From an uncultured Prevotella sp. (lineage in GTDB: Bacteria > Bacteroidota > Bacteroidia > Bacteroidales > Bacteroidaceae): DNA of 44,201 bases. The number at the start of each line of letters is the position of its first letter. The first letter of the stretch is position 1. Position numbers and translations under genes: made by a program. Below, piece by piece: positions 15,035 through 23,675 of the stretch. The notes beneath the pieces were generated by a model. It made no database searches. It saw nothing but the letters and a program-made list of their open reading frames with translations, and was not told the origin of the DNA. Location of the stretch: NCBI GenBank assembly GCA_937907705.1, contig CALCVP010000070.1:1-44201 (forward strand). Direction: 5' to 3'.

Positions 15035-16252
15035 CTAAAGCAGAACCGCTGCCAATATCTTGTCAGTAGCTCCAGCTTTGCTCCTTACATAATTGCCGGC
15101 ACTGTTGCCATCAGTCTGGCGCAATTGGTCATCCGACATATAAGCAGTCATAAGCTGTTCAAACTCAGACAAATCATTGATTTGATGTCCACCCTTGGTA
15201 GCCAACAAGTCTTGCGCCTCTTGAAAACGTCGATTGTTAGGACCGAATATGACAGGCACATTCCACACTGCGGCTTCCAGCACATTGTGGATACCCACGC
15301 CAAAACCACCACCTACATAGGCCACTTCGCCATAACCATAGATGCTTGAGAGCAAGCCAAAACAGTCTATAATCAGGCAACCGGCCTCTTTTACATTTTC
15401 TTCTGTAGCTTGGGTGTAACGCACCGTCTTGCGATTTAGCTTCGACAGAATTTGTTGCAAGTGGTCTTCGCCTATCACATGAGGGGCAATGATGAGCTTC
15501 CACTCTGGGTGACGGTTAAAGAAGTCAATAAAGATGTCTTCGTCTGGAGGCCAGCTGCTGCCTGCTACAAATACCTTATAATCTTGCTTGAAGGCTTTTA
15601 CCAAAGGCAGTTGCTTGGCTTGCTGATTGATACTGATAACCCGGTCAAAACGTGTGTCGCCTGTTATCTCTACATTATTGATATGAAGCTGAGCCAGCAA
15701 CTGACGGCTTGTTTCGTTCTGAACGAAGAAGCGTGTAAAGCACTTCAATACATTTCTATACTGATGGCCATACCACTTGAAGAATATTTGGTCTTTGCGG
15801 AAAATGCTGCTGACGCTATATACCGGCACGCCACGGCTCTTCAGAATATGAAGATAGTTCCACCAGAACTCATATTTGATAAAAAATGACATCTCCGGAT
15901 GCACCACGTTCAAAAAGCGTCGGGCATTACGATGTGTATCAAGCGGAAGATAACAGATAATGTCGGCACCCTCATAGTTCTTTCTTACCTCATAACCTGA
16001 AGGCGAAAAGAATGTCAACAGTATCTTGTATTCAGGATGCTCACGTTTGATTCGCTCCATAATAGGACGCCCCTGCTCAAACTCGCCAAGCGAAGCGGCA
16101 TGAAACCATACATAACGGGCATGGCTGTCTACCTGCTGTTTGAGCATGCTGATAGCTTGACATTCGCCTTTCCACATCTTCTTTACCTTAGCGTTGAAAA
16201 GACTGGCAATGGCTACGCCAAGCGTATAGAAGGCTATTACTATTTCGTACAC
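15035..16252 (-). CDS. waaA: 3-deoxy-D-manno-octulosonic acid (Kdo) transferase
   Basis: A 405-residue WaaA/KdtA, glycosyltransferase family 30. It adds Kdo from CMP-Kdo to the lipid A precursor at the inner face of the inner membrane. An N-terminal hydrophobic anchor (about 1-20) is followed by WFHAASLGEFEQGRPIMERI with the conserved acceptor-site Glu (EFEQG), then FSPSGYE. The C-terminal CMP-Kdo domain has VAGSSWPPDED, APHVIGEDHL, the motif YGYGEVAYVGGGFGVGIHNV and LEAAVWNVPVIFGPN. Length is normal. A terminator-like hairpin separates it from gltX upstream, so it probably has its own promoter. Confidence 0.96.
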   Translation of the reverse strand: MYEIVIAFYTLGVAIASLFNAKVKKMWKGECQAISMLKQQVDSHARYVWFHAASLGEFEQGRPIMERIKREHPEYKILLTFFSPSGYEVRKNYEGADIICYLPLDTHRNARRFLNVVHPEMSFFIKYEFWWNYLHILKSRGVPVYSVSSIFRKDQIFFKWYGHQYRNVLKCFTRFFVQNETSRQLLAQLHINNVEITGDTRFDRVISINQQAKQLPLVKAFKQDYKVFVAGSSWPPDEDIFIDFFNRHPEWKLIIAPHVIGEDHLQQILSKLNRKTVRYTQATEENVKEAGCLIIDCFGLLSSIYGYGEVAYVGGGFGVGIHNVLEAAVWNVPVIFGPNNRRFQEAQDLLATKGGHQINDLSEFEQLMTAYMSDDQLRQTDGNSAGNYVRSKAGATDKILAAVLL

Positions 16253-16339
16253 GATGATATGATGAATAAATAGGTGTGTTATTGAGTGATGTTTGCTGCC
16301 CGAAGCATTAACGGGAAAAGGCTTTCAGCAGCATAAAAA

Positions 16340-16380
16340 CAGCATTTCAAAAGGGCCACACAGGCTCTTTTGAAATACTG
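16340..16380 (-). terminator. Terminator of gltX
   Basis: CAG-C-ATTTCAAAAG-G-GCC pairs with GGC-T-CTTTTGAAAT-A-CTG around the loop ACACA, about 17 pairs with one mismatch and one G-T pair. On the minus strand it is followed by TTTTTATG (from the A-run at 16334-16339). It begins six bases after the gltX stop. Confidence 0.8.
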
Positions 16381-16386
16381 TTACTT

Positions 16387-17904
16387 TTATTTCAGCACCT
16401 CAATAGCGCAACGCAAGCGCCTGAGGGTTTCTTCCTTGCCTAAAAAGTCGGTAATGTCAAACATGCCAGGGCCTTTGCCTATGCCTACCAAAGCAAGGCG
16501 GAAAGCATTCATTACATCGCCTAACTTGTAACCTTTGCTTTCTACCCAAGCCATTACAACCTTCTCTTGGTTCTCCATTGAAAAGTCGGTGATGCCTTCA
16601 ATGACATCTGCCAACTCTGTCATTACTTGTGCAGAGTTCTCTTTCCAGCGCTTGCGCACGGTCTTCTCGTCATACTCTACCGGTGGAATAAAGAAGAAAG
16701 AGCACAATGGCCACAACTCTTTCACAAAGTCTACACGGTCTTTCATCATAGCCACTACCTTGACAATGCGGTCCATTGGCTCGTCAACACCGTTGCCGGC
16801 AACGATAGGTGCGAAAAGCTCTGCTATCTCTTCGTTGCTCTTGCGCAGCATATACTCATGGTTGAACCATACGCCCTTCTTGTAGTCAAAGCGTGCACCA
16901 GCCTTGCTGCACTTGCTGATATCAAACTGATTAACCAACTCTTCAAGGCTGAAAAGCTCCTGCTCGGTACCTGGGTTCCATCCTAACAATGCCAGAAAAT
17001 TGATAACCGCTTCAGGGAAATAGCCTTGCTCGCGGAAGCCATTTGACACTTCGCCCGTCTTAGGGTCGTGCCATTCCAACGGGAATACGGGGAAACCAAG
17101 ACGGTCACCGTCACGTTTGCTTAACTTTCCTTTGCCGTCTGGCTTCAACAGCAATGGCAAATGGGCAAACTGAGGCATCGTATCTTCCCACCCAAAAGCA
17201 CGATACAGCAGCACATGAAGAGGCGCACTGGGCAGCCACTCTTCACCACGTATCACATGAGTGATTTCCATCAAATGGTCATCTACTATGTTCGCCAAGT
17301 GGTAAGTAGGCAGTTCGTCTGCACTCTTGTAAAGCACCTTGTCGTCCAAAATATCGCTCTTGATGACCACATCACCACGAATAAGGTCGTGAACATGCAC
17401 CTCTTCGCCCGGTTCCACCTTGAAACGCACTACATATTGATTGCCATCAGCGATCAACTGGTTAGTAGCTTCTTCGCCCAAGGTGAGTGAGTTGCGCATC
17501 AACTGGCGGGTATGGGCATCATATTGGAAGTTTTTGATTTCCTGACGCTTAGCCTCCAGCTCCTCTGGAGTATCGAAAGCGATGTAGGCTTTGCCTGCTT
17601 TCAGCAGTTGATCTACATACTTCTTGTAGATGTCTCTGCGCTCACTCTGGCGGTAAGGGCCATGCTGTCCGCCAAAGCTAACGCCTTCGTCAAACTTAAT
17701 GCCTAACCATTTGAAAGACTCAATGATATATTCCTCTGCTCCAGGAACGAAGCGATGAGAGTCGGTATCTTCTATTCTGAATACCAAGTCGCCACCATGC
17801 TGGCGAGCGAACAGATAATTATACAATGCGGTACGTACGCCGCCAATGTGCAATGCCCCTGTAGGACTTGGTGCAAAACGCACCCTTACTTTTCTTTCTG
17901 CCAT
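16387..17904 (-). CDS. gltX: Glutamate-tRNA ligase
   Basis: Class I glutamyl-tRNA synthetase, 505 residues from ATG 17904 (MAERKVRVRFAPSPTG). It charges tRNA-Glu in the cytoplasm. The HIGH motif appears as LHIGG near residue 18 and the KMSKS loop as KLSKRDG (about 255). The C-terminal anticodon-binding helical domain ends RRLRCAIEVLK. The longer frame to 17958 adds 18 residues with no counterpart in the family, and a -7 match (TATTTTTG, 17943-17936) lies inside it, so the shorter start is right. It shares a short divergent region with the HD-domain gene. Confidence 0.96.
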   Translation of the reverse strand: MAERKVRVRFAPSPTGALHIGGVRTALYNYLFARQHGGDLVFRIEDTDSHRFVPGAEEYIIESFKWLGIKFDEGVSFGGQHGPYRQSERRDIYKKYVDQLLKAGKAYIAFDTPEELEAKRQEIKNFQYDAHTRQLMRNSLTLGEEATNQLIADGNQYVVRFKVEPGEEVHVHDLIRGDVVIKSDILDDKVLYKSADELPTYHLANIVDDHLMEITHVIRGEEWLPSAPLHVLLYRAFGWEDTMPQFAHLPLLLKPDGKGKLSKRDGDRLGFPVFPLEWHDPKTGEVSNGFREQGYFPEAVINFLALLGWNPGTEQELFSLEELVNQFDISKCSKAGARFDYKKGVWFNHEYMLRKSNEEIAELFAPIVAGNGVDEPMDRIVKVVAMMKDRVDFVKELWPLCSFFFIPPVEYDEKTVRKRWKENSAQVMTELADVIEGITDFSMENQEKVVMAWVESKGYKLGDVMNAFRLALVGIGKGPGMFDITDFLGKEETLRRLRCAIEVLK

Positions 17905-17935
17905 TGAATTTAATGAAGATAAGATGATTTTTGTG

Positions 17936-17984
17936 CAAAAATACAATAATTTTAGCAATTTAGTGTTTTTTTTTCGTATTTTCG
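17936..17984. promoter_or_regulatory. Divergent promoter region of gltX and the HD gene
   Basis: Minus strand TATTTTTG (17943-17936) fits TAnnTTTG for gltX. Plus strand TATTTTCG (17977-17984) is one base off for the 18035 gene. Neither has a clear TTTG at the normal spacing. The first is 32 bases before the gltX start, the second 50 bases before the HD gene start. Confidence 0.45.
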
Positions 17985-18034
17985 CAAGGTAAAGACATTG
18001 ATGTCTATGGATTTAAACTCAAACAACATCGCAA

Positions 18035-20098
18035 ATGATTAAATTCAACAGTTCTGGCAAACAATATTGGGGCACACGCCTTATGCGTATTCTGCTCAGT
18101 GCCATAACAGTGGCTATCATAGTATTTTTTCTGCCACGCAACAGTGGCCCACAGTTTCGATACGACATCGGAAAGCCGTGGATGTACAGCTCTTTAATAG
18201 CCAAATTTGACTTTCCAATTTACAAAACGGATGAAGCTATCAAGGAAGAGCGCGACAGTATGACGCAAAACTTTGAGCCTTACTACAACTTTAACCCCAA
18301 AGTGGAGCAAGAGAATGTAGAGAAGTTTCTGCACAAATACCATAATGGCATACCTGGAACCAAAGGAAACTATGTAGCCATCATTGCCGACCGGCTGCAC
18401 CGGTTATACCAAACGGGCATCATAAGCACTCCCGAATACTCAACCATCAGCAAGGATACCACCAACAGAATACGCTTGGTACAGGGCAAAAACGCCACTT
18501 CCGTAGAGATAACGTGTGTCTATTCTACCATGACGGCTTACGAACAGCTGTTCACAGACCCGATATTGGCGGCTCAACGGCAGACACTGCAACGGTGTAA
18601 CCTTAACGAATACATACAACCCAACCTCATTTATGACCAGGAACGATGCGAAACAGAGCGCAACGACCTGCTAAGTACCATACCGTTAGCCAGTGGCATG
18701 GTATTGAGCGGACAGAAAATCATAGACCGTGGCGAAATTGTAGACGACTATACCTACCGTGTGCTCAACTCGTTTGAAAAGGAAACCAAACGCCGTAGCG
18801 CATCGGTGGCAGCCATACCGTCTACTATCGCAGGGCAAGTGGTGTTCGTAGGGGTATTGATACTGCTCTTTACCGTTTATCTGGGGCTGTTTAGGAAAGA
18901 CTATTTTGAGAAGCCCCGCAGCATATCCTTACTCTATACCATGATTACCATCTTCCCTGTGCTGGTGTCGCTCATGATGGATCACAATGTATTTAGTGTG
19001 TACGTGTTGCCTTTTGCCATTGCACCTATCTTTATCCGCGTATTCATGGACTCGCGTACGGCTTTCATTTCCAATGTTACTATGGTGCTTATCTGTGCCG
19101 CTGCCGTTAAATATCAATATGAATTCATCATCGTTCAGCTGGTGGCAGGTCTGGTAGCTATTTACTCTTTACGCGAGTTGTCGCAGCGCGCACAGCTCTT
19201 TAAAACTGCGCTTTTGGTAACCGTGGCCAGCAGTGTGGTATATTTTGCGCTGCAATTGATGCAAGACAACAGCATCACCTCTATGGACCACACCATGTAC
19301 AAGTATCTTATCATCAACGGCATCTTGCTACTGTTTGCCTATCCGCTGATGCTTGTTATCGAGAAAACATTCGGCTTCGTTTCCAATGTTACGCTGATTG
19401 AGCTGTCCAATACCAGCAAAGACTTGCTCAGAAGGTTGAGCGAGGTGGCTCCCGGCACCTTTCAACACTCGGTTATGGTGAGCAACTTGGCTGCTGAAGT
19501 GGCCAACAAGATTGGCGCTAAGGTGCAATTGGTAAGAACAGGTGCCATGTATCACGACATTGGAAAGATGAAGAACCCGGCCTTCTTCACCGAAAATCAA
19601 GTGGGAGTGAATCCTCTTGACAAGCTGCCCCGCCTGGAGGCGGCACAGATAGTCATCAGTCATGTTACGGAAGGACTGAAATTAGCCGACCGTTACAACC
19701 TGCCCAGCATCATCAAAGACTTTATTGCAACGCATCATGGAACGGGAAAAGCCAAATACTTCTATGTAGCTTATAAAAATGAACACCCCGATGAACCCGT
19801 AGATGACTCGCTTTTTACGTATCCCGGTCCTGATCCGTTTACAAGAGAGCAGGCCATTCTGATGATGGCTGATACCGTAGAGGCTGCATCGCGCTCACTG
19901 ACAGAATACACAGAAGAGAACATTGCCAACTTGGTAAACCGTCTTATTGACCAGCAGGTGAACGAAGGCTTCTTCAAATCGTGCCCTATCACCTTCCATG
20001 ATATAGCGGTGGCAAAACAAGTGATAGCTGAAAGACTCAAGACAATCTATCATACCCGCGTAAGTTATCCTGAAATAAAGAAGCGCAACAGGCGGTAA
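18035..20098 (+). CDS. pgpH: 7TM-HD membrane phosphodiesterase (PgpH type, c-di-AMP)
   Basis: A 687-residue protein. The first membrane helix (about 17-35) is followed by an extracytoplasmic 7TMR-HDED domain (about 50-265), seven membrane helices (about 270-465) and a cytoplasmic HD domain. HD residues: the His of FQHSVMVSNLAAEV (about 478), the HDIGK motif at about 506-510 and ATHHGTGKAKYFY, all metal-binding and intact. PgpH of Listeria, same architecture, cleaves c-di-AMP to pApA, and this family is the usual c-di-AMP phosphodiesterase in Bacteroidota. The gene is monocistronic and ends at a strong two-way terminator. It implies that the organism makes c-di-AMP, although no cyclase gene is in the window. 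Confidence 0.9.
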   Translation: MIKFNSSGKQYWGTRLMRILLSAITVAIIVFFLPRNSGPQFRYDIGKPWMYSSLIAKFDFPIYKTDEAIKEERDSMTQNFEPYYNFNPKVEQENVEKFLHKYHNGIPGTKGNYVAIIADRLHRLYQTGIISTPEYSTISKDTTNRIRLVQGKNATSVEITCVYSTMTAYEQLFTDPILAAQRQTLQRCNLNEYIQPNLIYDQERCETERNDLLSTIPLASGMVLSGQKIIDRGEIVDDYTYRVLNSFEKETKRRSASVAAIPSTIAGQVVFVGVLILLFTVYLGLFRKDYFEKPRSISLLYTMITIFPVLVSLMMDHNVFSVYVLPFAIAPIFIRVFMDSRTAFISNVTMVLICAAAVKYQYEFIIVQLVAGLVAIYSLRELSQRAQLFKTALLVTVASSVVYFALQLMQDNSITSMDHTMYKYLIINGILLLFAYPLMLVIEKTFGFVSNVTLIELSNTSKDLLRRLSEVAPGTFQHSVMVSNLAAEVANKIGAKVQLVRTGAMYHDIGKMKNPAFFTENQVGVNPLDKLPRLEAAQIVISHVTEGLKLADRYNLPSIIKDFIATHHGTGKAKYFYVAYKNEHPDEPVDDSLFTYPGPDPFTREQAILMMADTVEAASRSLTEYTEENIANLVNRLIDQQVNEGFFKSCPITFHDIAVAKQVIAERLKTIYHTRVSYPEIKKRNRR

Positions 20099-20169
20099 GT
20101 CTCAAGCGTATAGTTTACGACACAGCCATCTGGCATAAGCCAAACAATGGCTATTTTGGATGAAAAGAA

Positions 20170-20230
20170 AAAGGCGCAAGCCCTCGCTTCATGCTTGACA
20201 ATACAGCATGAGATGAGGGCTTGCGCCTTT
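20170..20230. terminator. Two-way terminator between the HD gene and pepP
   Basis: AAAGGCGCAAGCCCTC (20170-20185) pairs perfectly with GAGGGCTTGCGCCTTT (20215-20230), with an inner TCATGCT/AGCATGA stem. T- and A-runs flank both sides. It serves both converging genes. Confidence 0.9.
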
Positions 20231-20252
20231 ATGCCATTCAAATGCCACCGCA

Positions 20253-22049
20253 TCACGCCTCAACCGGGCGTGTGGCTTCTTTCAGCCATTGGCACTCGTC
20301 TGCGTCAAGATAAGGCGACAAGTGCTCGTATACAATAGCATGATAATGATTAATCCAGTCTATTTCTTCTGTATTCAGCAGAGAAAAATCTACCGGTTCA
20401 AGGTCTATCGGACATAGCGTAAGCGGCTCAAACTGCAAGAACTTGCCAAAATCAGTCTCCATATACGGCTGTATGACCAGCGTATTTTCTATGCGCACGC
20501 CAAAGCGACCAGCCAAATACAAACCTGGTTCATCCGTTACAGTCATGCCTTCAACCAATGGTGCGGGCTTATATTCCATACGAATTTGATGAGGCCCCTC
20601 ATGTACATTGAGATAAGAGCCTACTCCATGCCCCGTACCATGCATGAAATTCATACCTTGTTTCCACATATCGCAACGCGCCAAAGCATCCAATTGTGTG
20701 CCACTGGCACCACGCGGAAACTTGCACAGCTCAAGATTTATATGACCTTTGAGTACCAAGGTATAGACTTTCCGTTGCTCATCGGTAACAGGACCCAAGG
20801 CTATTGTACGTGTAATATCTGTCGTACCGTCTTGATATTGTGCGCCAGAATCAAGCAGCAAGAGTCCTTCGGGCCGCAAAGAAGCATCCGTCTCTGCGGT
20901 AGCTTCATAGTGAACGATGGCGCCATGTTTCTCATAGCCAGCAATGGTGTCAAAAGATATGCCCTTAAACAGAGGTTGCTCTGCCCGCAAAGCGGTGAGC
21001 TTTTGGTCTACGCTCATTTCAGTCTGTCCACCTTTGCGCACAGCAGGTTTCAGCCATCGCAAGAATTTTACCAGTGCCACGCCATCTCTTGTCATCGCCT
21101 TTCTAAAACCTTGTATCTCTGTCTCGTTCTTTATTGCTTTCATATAGGGTATTGGCGAGTGGGCATGGGCATGAACACAGCCTACTGTCCGGTAAAGTGT
21201 ATAGCAGGTTTCGCTGCTATCCATCAGTATATTATACTCGTCATAACGTTTCAAAGCAGACTTAATAGCCGCATAACTTTCTGTATCTACGCGGCTTTGA
21301 CTCAACTGTTGGCGAGCCTCATCCGTAAGTTTCCCTTCATCTATGAATAGCGTAGCATGGTCTGATGTAATCAGCAGATAGCTAACAAATACAGGATTAC
21401 AATGTACATCGCTACCACGCAGATTAAGCGTCCAGGCAATATCGTCAAGGGCTGACACCAAGATGCCGCACGCATGACGTTGGCACAAGGCTTTCCTGAT
21501 ACGTTCCAACTTGCTCTCTACCGTCTCACCGGCATAGCATAACGGCTGTATTACCACCTCGTGTTGTGGAACTGGCGGACGGCCTTTCCAAATTATTTTC
21601 AATGGGTCGAGCTGAGTGTAGAGATTGATGCCACCTTGCAACTGCAAGCCCTGCGACAGTTGCTCCACCATTTCGGTGCTGCTCACCATGCCATCAATGC
21701 CCACCGTAGGGTTTTCCGTAGCCGACAGCTTCTGCCCTAACCACTCTACAATAGTAGGGGTACCCTCTACGCGCTCCTTCATCAGACAGTATTCAGTGCC
21801 TGACAGCTGGCCTTCTGCCGCCAAAAAATAGCGTGAATCCGTCCATAATGCCGCTTCATGCAGCGTTACCACGGCTGTTCCTGCAGAGCCATCAAAGCCC
21901 GATATCCATTCTCTTCCCTTCCAATGGTCGGGCACATACTCGCCATTATGAGGGTCTGTACTGGGAAAAACAAAAGCATCCAAATGTTCTTGCCGCATCA
22001 CTTCGCGCAATGCGGCAAGGCGCTGTTCTATCACTGTGTTCATAAGCAA
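20253..22049 (-). CDS. pepP: Xaa-Pro aminopeptidase P (M24 family)
   Basis: A 598-residue metallopeptidase that releases N-terminal residues preceding proline. It has two creatinase-like N-terminal domains (about 1-310), then the pita-bread catalytic domain. The five metal ligands are intact: Asp400 (LLDSGAQ), Asp411 (GTTDITRT), His474 (GTGHGVGS), Glu507 (TDEPG) and Glu521 (VRIEN). The length and the C-terminal extension match the long three-domain form, like cytosolic aminopeptidase P1 of eukaryotes, and not the 440-residue E. coli PepP. No signal peptide, so it is cytoplasmic. A full promoter lies at 22176-22207. Two ATGs (22049, 22043) are possible starts. Confidence 0.94.
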   Translation of the reverse strand: MLMNTVIEQRLAALREVMRQEHLDAFVFPSTDPHNGEYVPDHWKGREWISGFDGSAGTAVVTLHEAALWTDSRYFLAAEGQLSGTEYCLMKERVEGTPTIVEWLGQKLSATENPTVGIDGMVSSTEMVEQLSQGLQLQGGINLYTQLDPLKIIWKGRPPVPQHEVVIQPLCYAGETVESKLERIRKALCQRHACGILVSALDDIAWTLNLRGSDVHCNPVFVSYLLITSDHATLFIDEGKLTDEARQQLSQSRVDTESYAAIKSALKRYDEYNILMDSSETCYTLYRTVGCVHAHAHSPIPYMKAIKNETEIQGFRKAMTRDGVALVKFLRWLKPAVRKGGQTEMSVDQKLTALRAEQPLFKGISFDTIAGYEKHGAIVHYEATAETDASLRPEGLLLLDSGAQYQDGTTDITRTIALGPVTDEQRKVYTLVLKGHINLELCKFPRGASGTQLDALARCDMWKQGMNFMHGTGHGVGSYLNVHEGPHQIRMEYKPAPLVEGMTVTDEPGLYLAGRFGVRIENTLVIQPYMETDFGKFLQFEPLTLCPIDLEPVDFSLLNTEEIDWINHYHAIVYEHLSPYLDADECQWLKEATRPVEA

Positions 22050-22148
22050 ATTGCCAGTATTAAAGGTTTGCTACAAGGTGGGGTTTCACTACTTACAAGC
22101 CGTGTCTGCCGCAAGATTAAACCCGCTGTCTTGAAATATTTATAATAG

Positions 22149-22166
22149 TTTTACAAAATTGTAAAA
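22149..22166. other. Palindrome in the pepP leader, possible operator
   Basis: TTTTACAA-AA-TTGTAAAA, eight-base arms with a two-base centre. It begins about 10 bases downstream of the pepP -7 box, where the transcript should start. The position suits a repressor site, but AT-rich palindromes also arise by chance. Confidence 0.4.
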
Positions 22167-22175
22167 TAGACATGA

Positions 22176-22207
22176 CAAAGATACACCTTTTTAATTTTAA
22201 TAACAAA
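22176..22207 (-). promoter_or_regulatory. pepP: Promoter of pepP
   Basis: Minus strand: TTTG (22207-22204), 20 bases, TATCTTTG (22183-22176). Full consensus match. Leader of about 120 bases. Confidence 0.75.
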
Positions 22208-22224
22208 CTAATTCCTTATTATTT

Positions 22225-22255
22225 TTTGTATTTCACATTACAATTACTATCTTTG
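22225..22255 (+). promoter_or_regulatory. mdh: Promoter of mdh
   Basis: TTTG (22225-22228), 19 bases, TATCTTTG (22248-22255). Full consensus match. The start should fall near 22260, so the leader opens with the two-unit repeat at 22263-22307. The promoter stands back to back with that of pepP. Confidence 0.8.
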
Positions 22256-22262
22256 CACGTGT

Positions 22263-22307
22263 AAAAGCACTGCTATCAAGCTACTAAGAACACTGCTCTT
22301 ACACACA
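22263..22307. repeat. Two-unit version of the 22-base array in the mdh leader
   Basis: AAAAGCACTGCTATCAAGCTA and TAAGAACACTGCTCTTACACA are spaced 23 bases apart. The first matches the 27757 unit of array 2 at about 18 of 22 positions. The flanking GTGTAAAAGCA (22259-22269) and TGCTCTTACAC (22294-22304) pair with one mismatch, so the leader can form an 11-pair stem. Confidence 0.6.
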
Positions 22308-22356
22308 GGAAAACAGAGATAAAAGAATGTCTTAACATATAAACAAATAAGTTATT

Positions 22357-23349
22357 ATGGAATTTTTAACTAACGAAAAGCTTACAATCGTCGGCGCAGC
22401 CGGTATGATTGGTTCAAACATGGTGCAGACAGCGCTCACTATGCACTTGACAAGTAACATCTGTCTTTACGATGTATTCTCACCCGAAGGCGTGGCAGAG
22501 GAAATGCGCCAGAGTGGTTTCGGCGATGTAAAGATTACCGCTACAACTGACGCAAAGGAAGCTTTCACCGATGCTAAGTATATCATCTCTTCAGGTGGTG
22601 CACCACGTAAGGCTGGTATGACACGTGAAGATTTGCTCAAAGGTAACTGCGAGATTGCAGAGGGTCTTGGCAAAAACATCAAGCAGTATTGTCCGGACGT
22701 TAAGCACGTGGTTATCATCTTCAACCCTGCTGACTTGACAGGTCTTGTTACCTTGCTTTATTCTGGCTTGAAACCATCACAGGTTACTACTCTTGCTGCT
22801 CTTGACTCTACTCGCTTGCAGAGTGCTTTGGCCAAGAAGTTCAACGTAATGCAGAGCGAAATAAAGGGCTGCGCTACTTATGGCGGCCACGGTGAGCAGA
22901 TGGCAGTATTCGGCTCTCATGTTACTATCGACGGTCGTAAACTGACCGACATTATCGGTACAGCAGAGTTCCCAGAGGCAGAATGGGAGCAGATGAAGAA
23001 GGATGTTATCCAGGGTGGAGCCAAGATTATCGAGCTTCGCGGCCGTTCTTCTTTCCAGAGTCCAGCTTACTTGTCTGTAGAAATGATTCGTTCAGTGATG
23101 GGTGGCGAGACTTTCCGCTTCCCAGTAGGTACTTACGTATCAACAGACAAATACAACCATATCATGATGGCCATGAACACTACTCTTGACAAAGACGGTG
23201 CTCACTATCAGGTCCCACAGGGTACAGCAGAAGAGAACGCTAAACTTGACGCAAGCTACGAGCACCTCTGCAAGATGCGTGATGAGTTGGTAACTCTCAA
23301 CATCGTACCTGAAATCTCTAAATGGAGCGAGATTAATCCTAACCTCTAA
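22357..23349 (+). CDS. mdh: Malate dehydrogenase
   Basis: A 330-residue NAD-dependent malate dehydrogenase of the LDH/MDH superfamily, interconverting malate and oxaloacetate. In Bacteroidota it belongs to the reductive (fumarate, succinate, propionate) branch of fermentation. The Rossmann motif is GAAGMIG (13-19), followed by the substrate loop GAPRKAGMTREDLLKGN, the NPAD segment with LDSTR, and the catalytic His in TYGGHGEQ. Codon use is strongly biased, as expected for a highly expressed gene. It has a consensus promoter and a clean terminator at 23401-23432. Confidence 0.95.
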   Translation: MEFLTNEKLTIVGAAGMIGSNMVQTALTMHLTSNICLYDVFSPEGVAEEMRQSGFGDVKITATTDAKEAFTDAKYIISSGGAPRKAGMTREDLLKGNCEIAEGLGKNIKQYCPDVKHVVIIFNPADLTGLVTLLYSGLKPSQVTTLAALDSTRLQSALAKKFNVMQSEIKGCATYGGHGEQMAVFGSHVTIDGRKLTDIIGTAEFPEAEWEQMKKDVIQGGAKIIELRGRSSFQSPAYLSVEMIRSVMGGETFRFPVGTYVSTDKYNHIMMAMNTTLDKDGAHYQVPQGTAEENAKLDASYEHLCKMRDELVTLNIVPEISKWSEINPNL

Positions 23350-23675
23350 TCCTTATTAGAGCGTTAACATACGCATAAAGCCTTAGCAATAAGGCAACAG
23401 AAAGCCCGACTACCCTATGGTGGCCGGGCTTTTTCCATGCCCTATGGTTCTTTTCCTCGTGTATTGTTCATAACCAATAGCGATGCATCGGCACGACAGT
23501 TGAACTTATTTTTACACAAAAAAGCGCAAAGTGTGCAAGTATTTATTGCACATTTGCAAACTTTTGTGCAATAAACATCCGTTTTATAGTTAATAAACAT
23601 TAAACGAAAGGAGCTAAATTCGGAAATTGAGAACAATCTACCTACCTTTGCAACCAATTTTTTAAGGTAATTAAG
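23350..23675 (+). terminator. Gap after mdh: terminator at 23401-23432, then promoter region
   Basis: AAAGCCCG (23401-23408) pairs with CGGGCTTT (23425-23432), followed by TTTCC: the mdh terminator. TACCTTTG at 23643-23650 is a -7 match for the 23676 gene, without a clear -33 TTTG. An 80-codon minus frame (23442-23684) shows no protein-like features. Confidence 0.75.
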
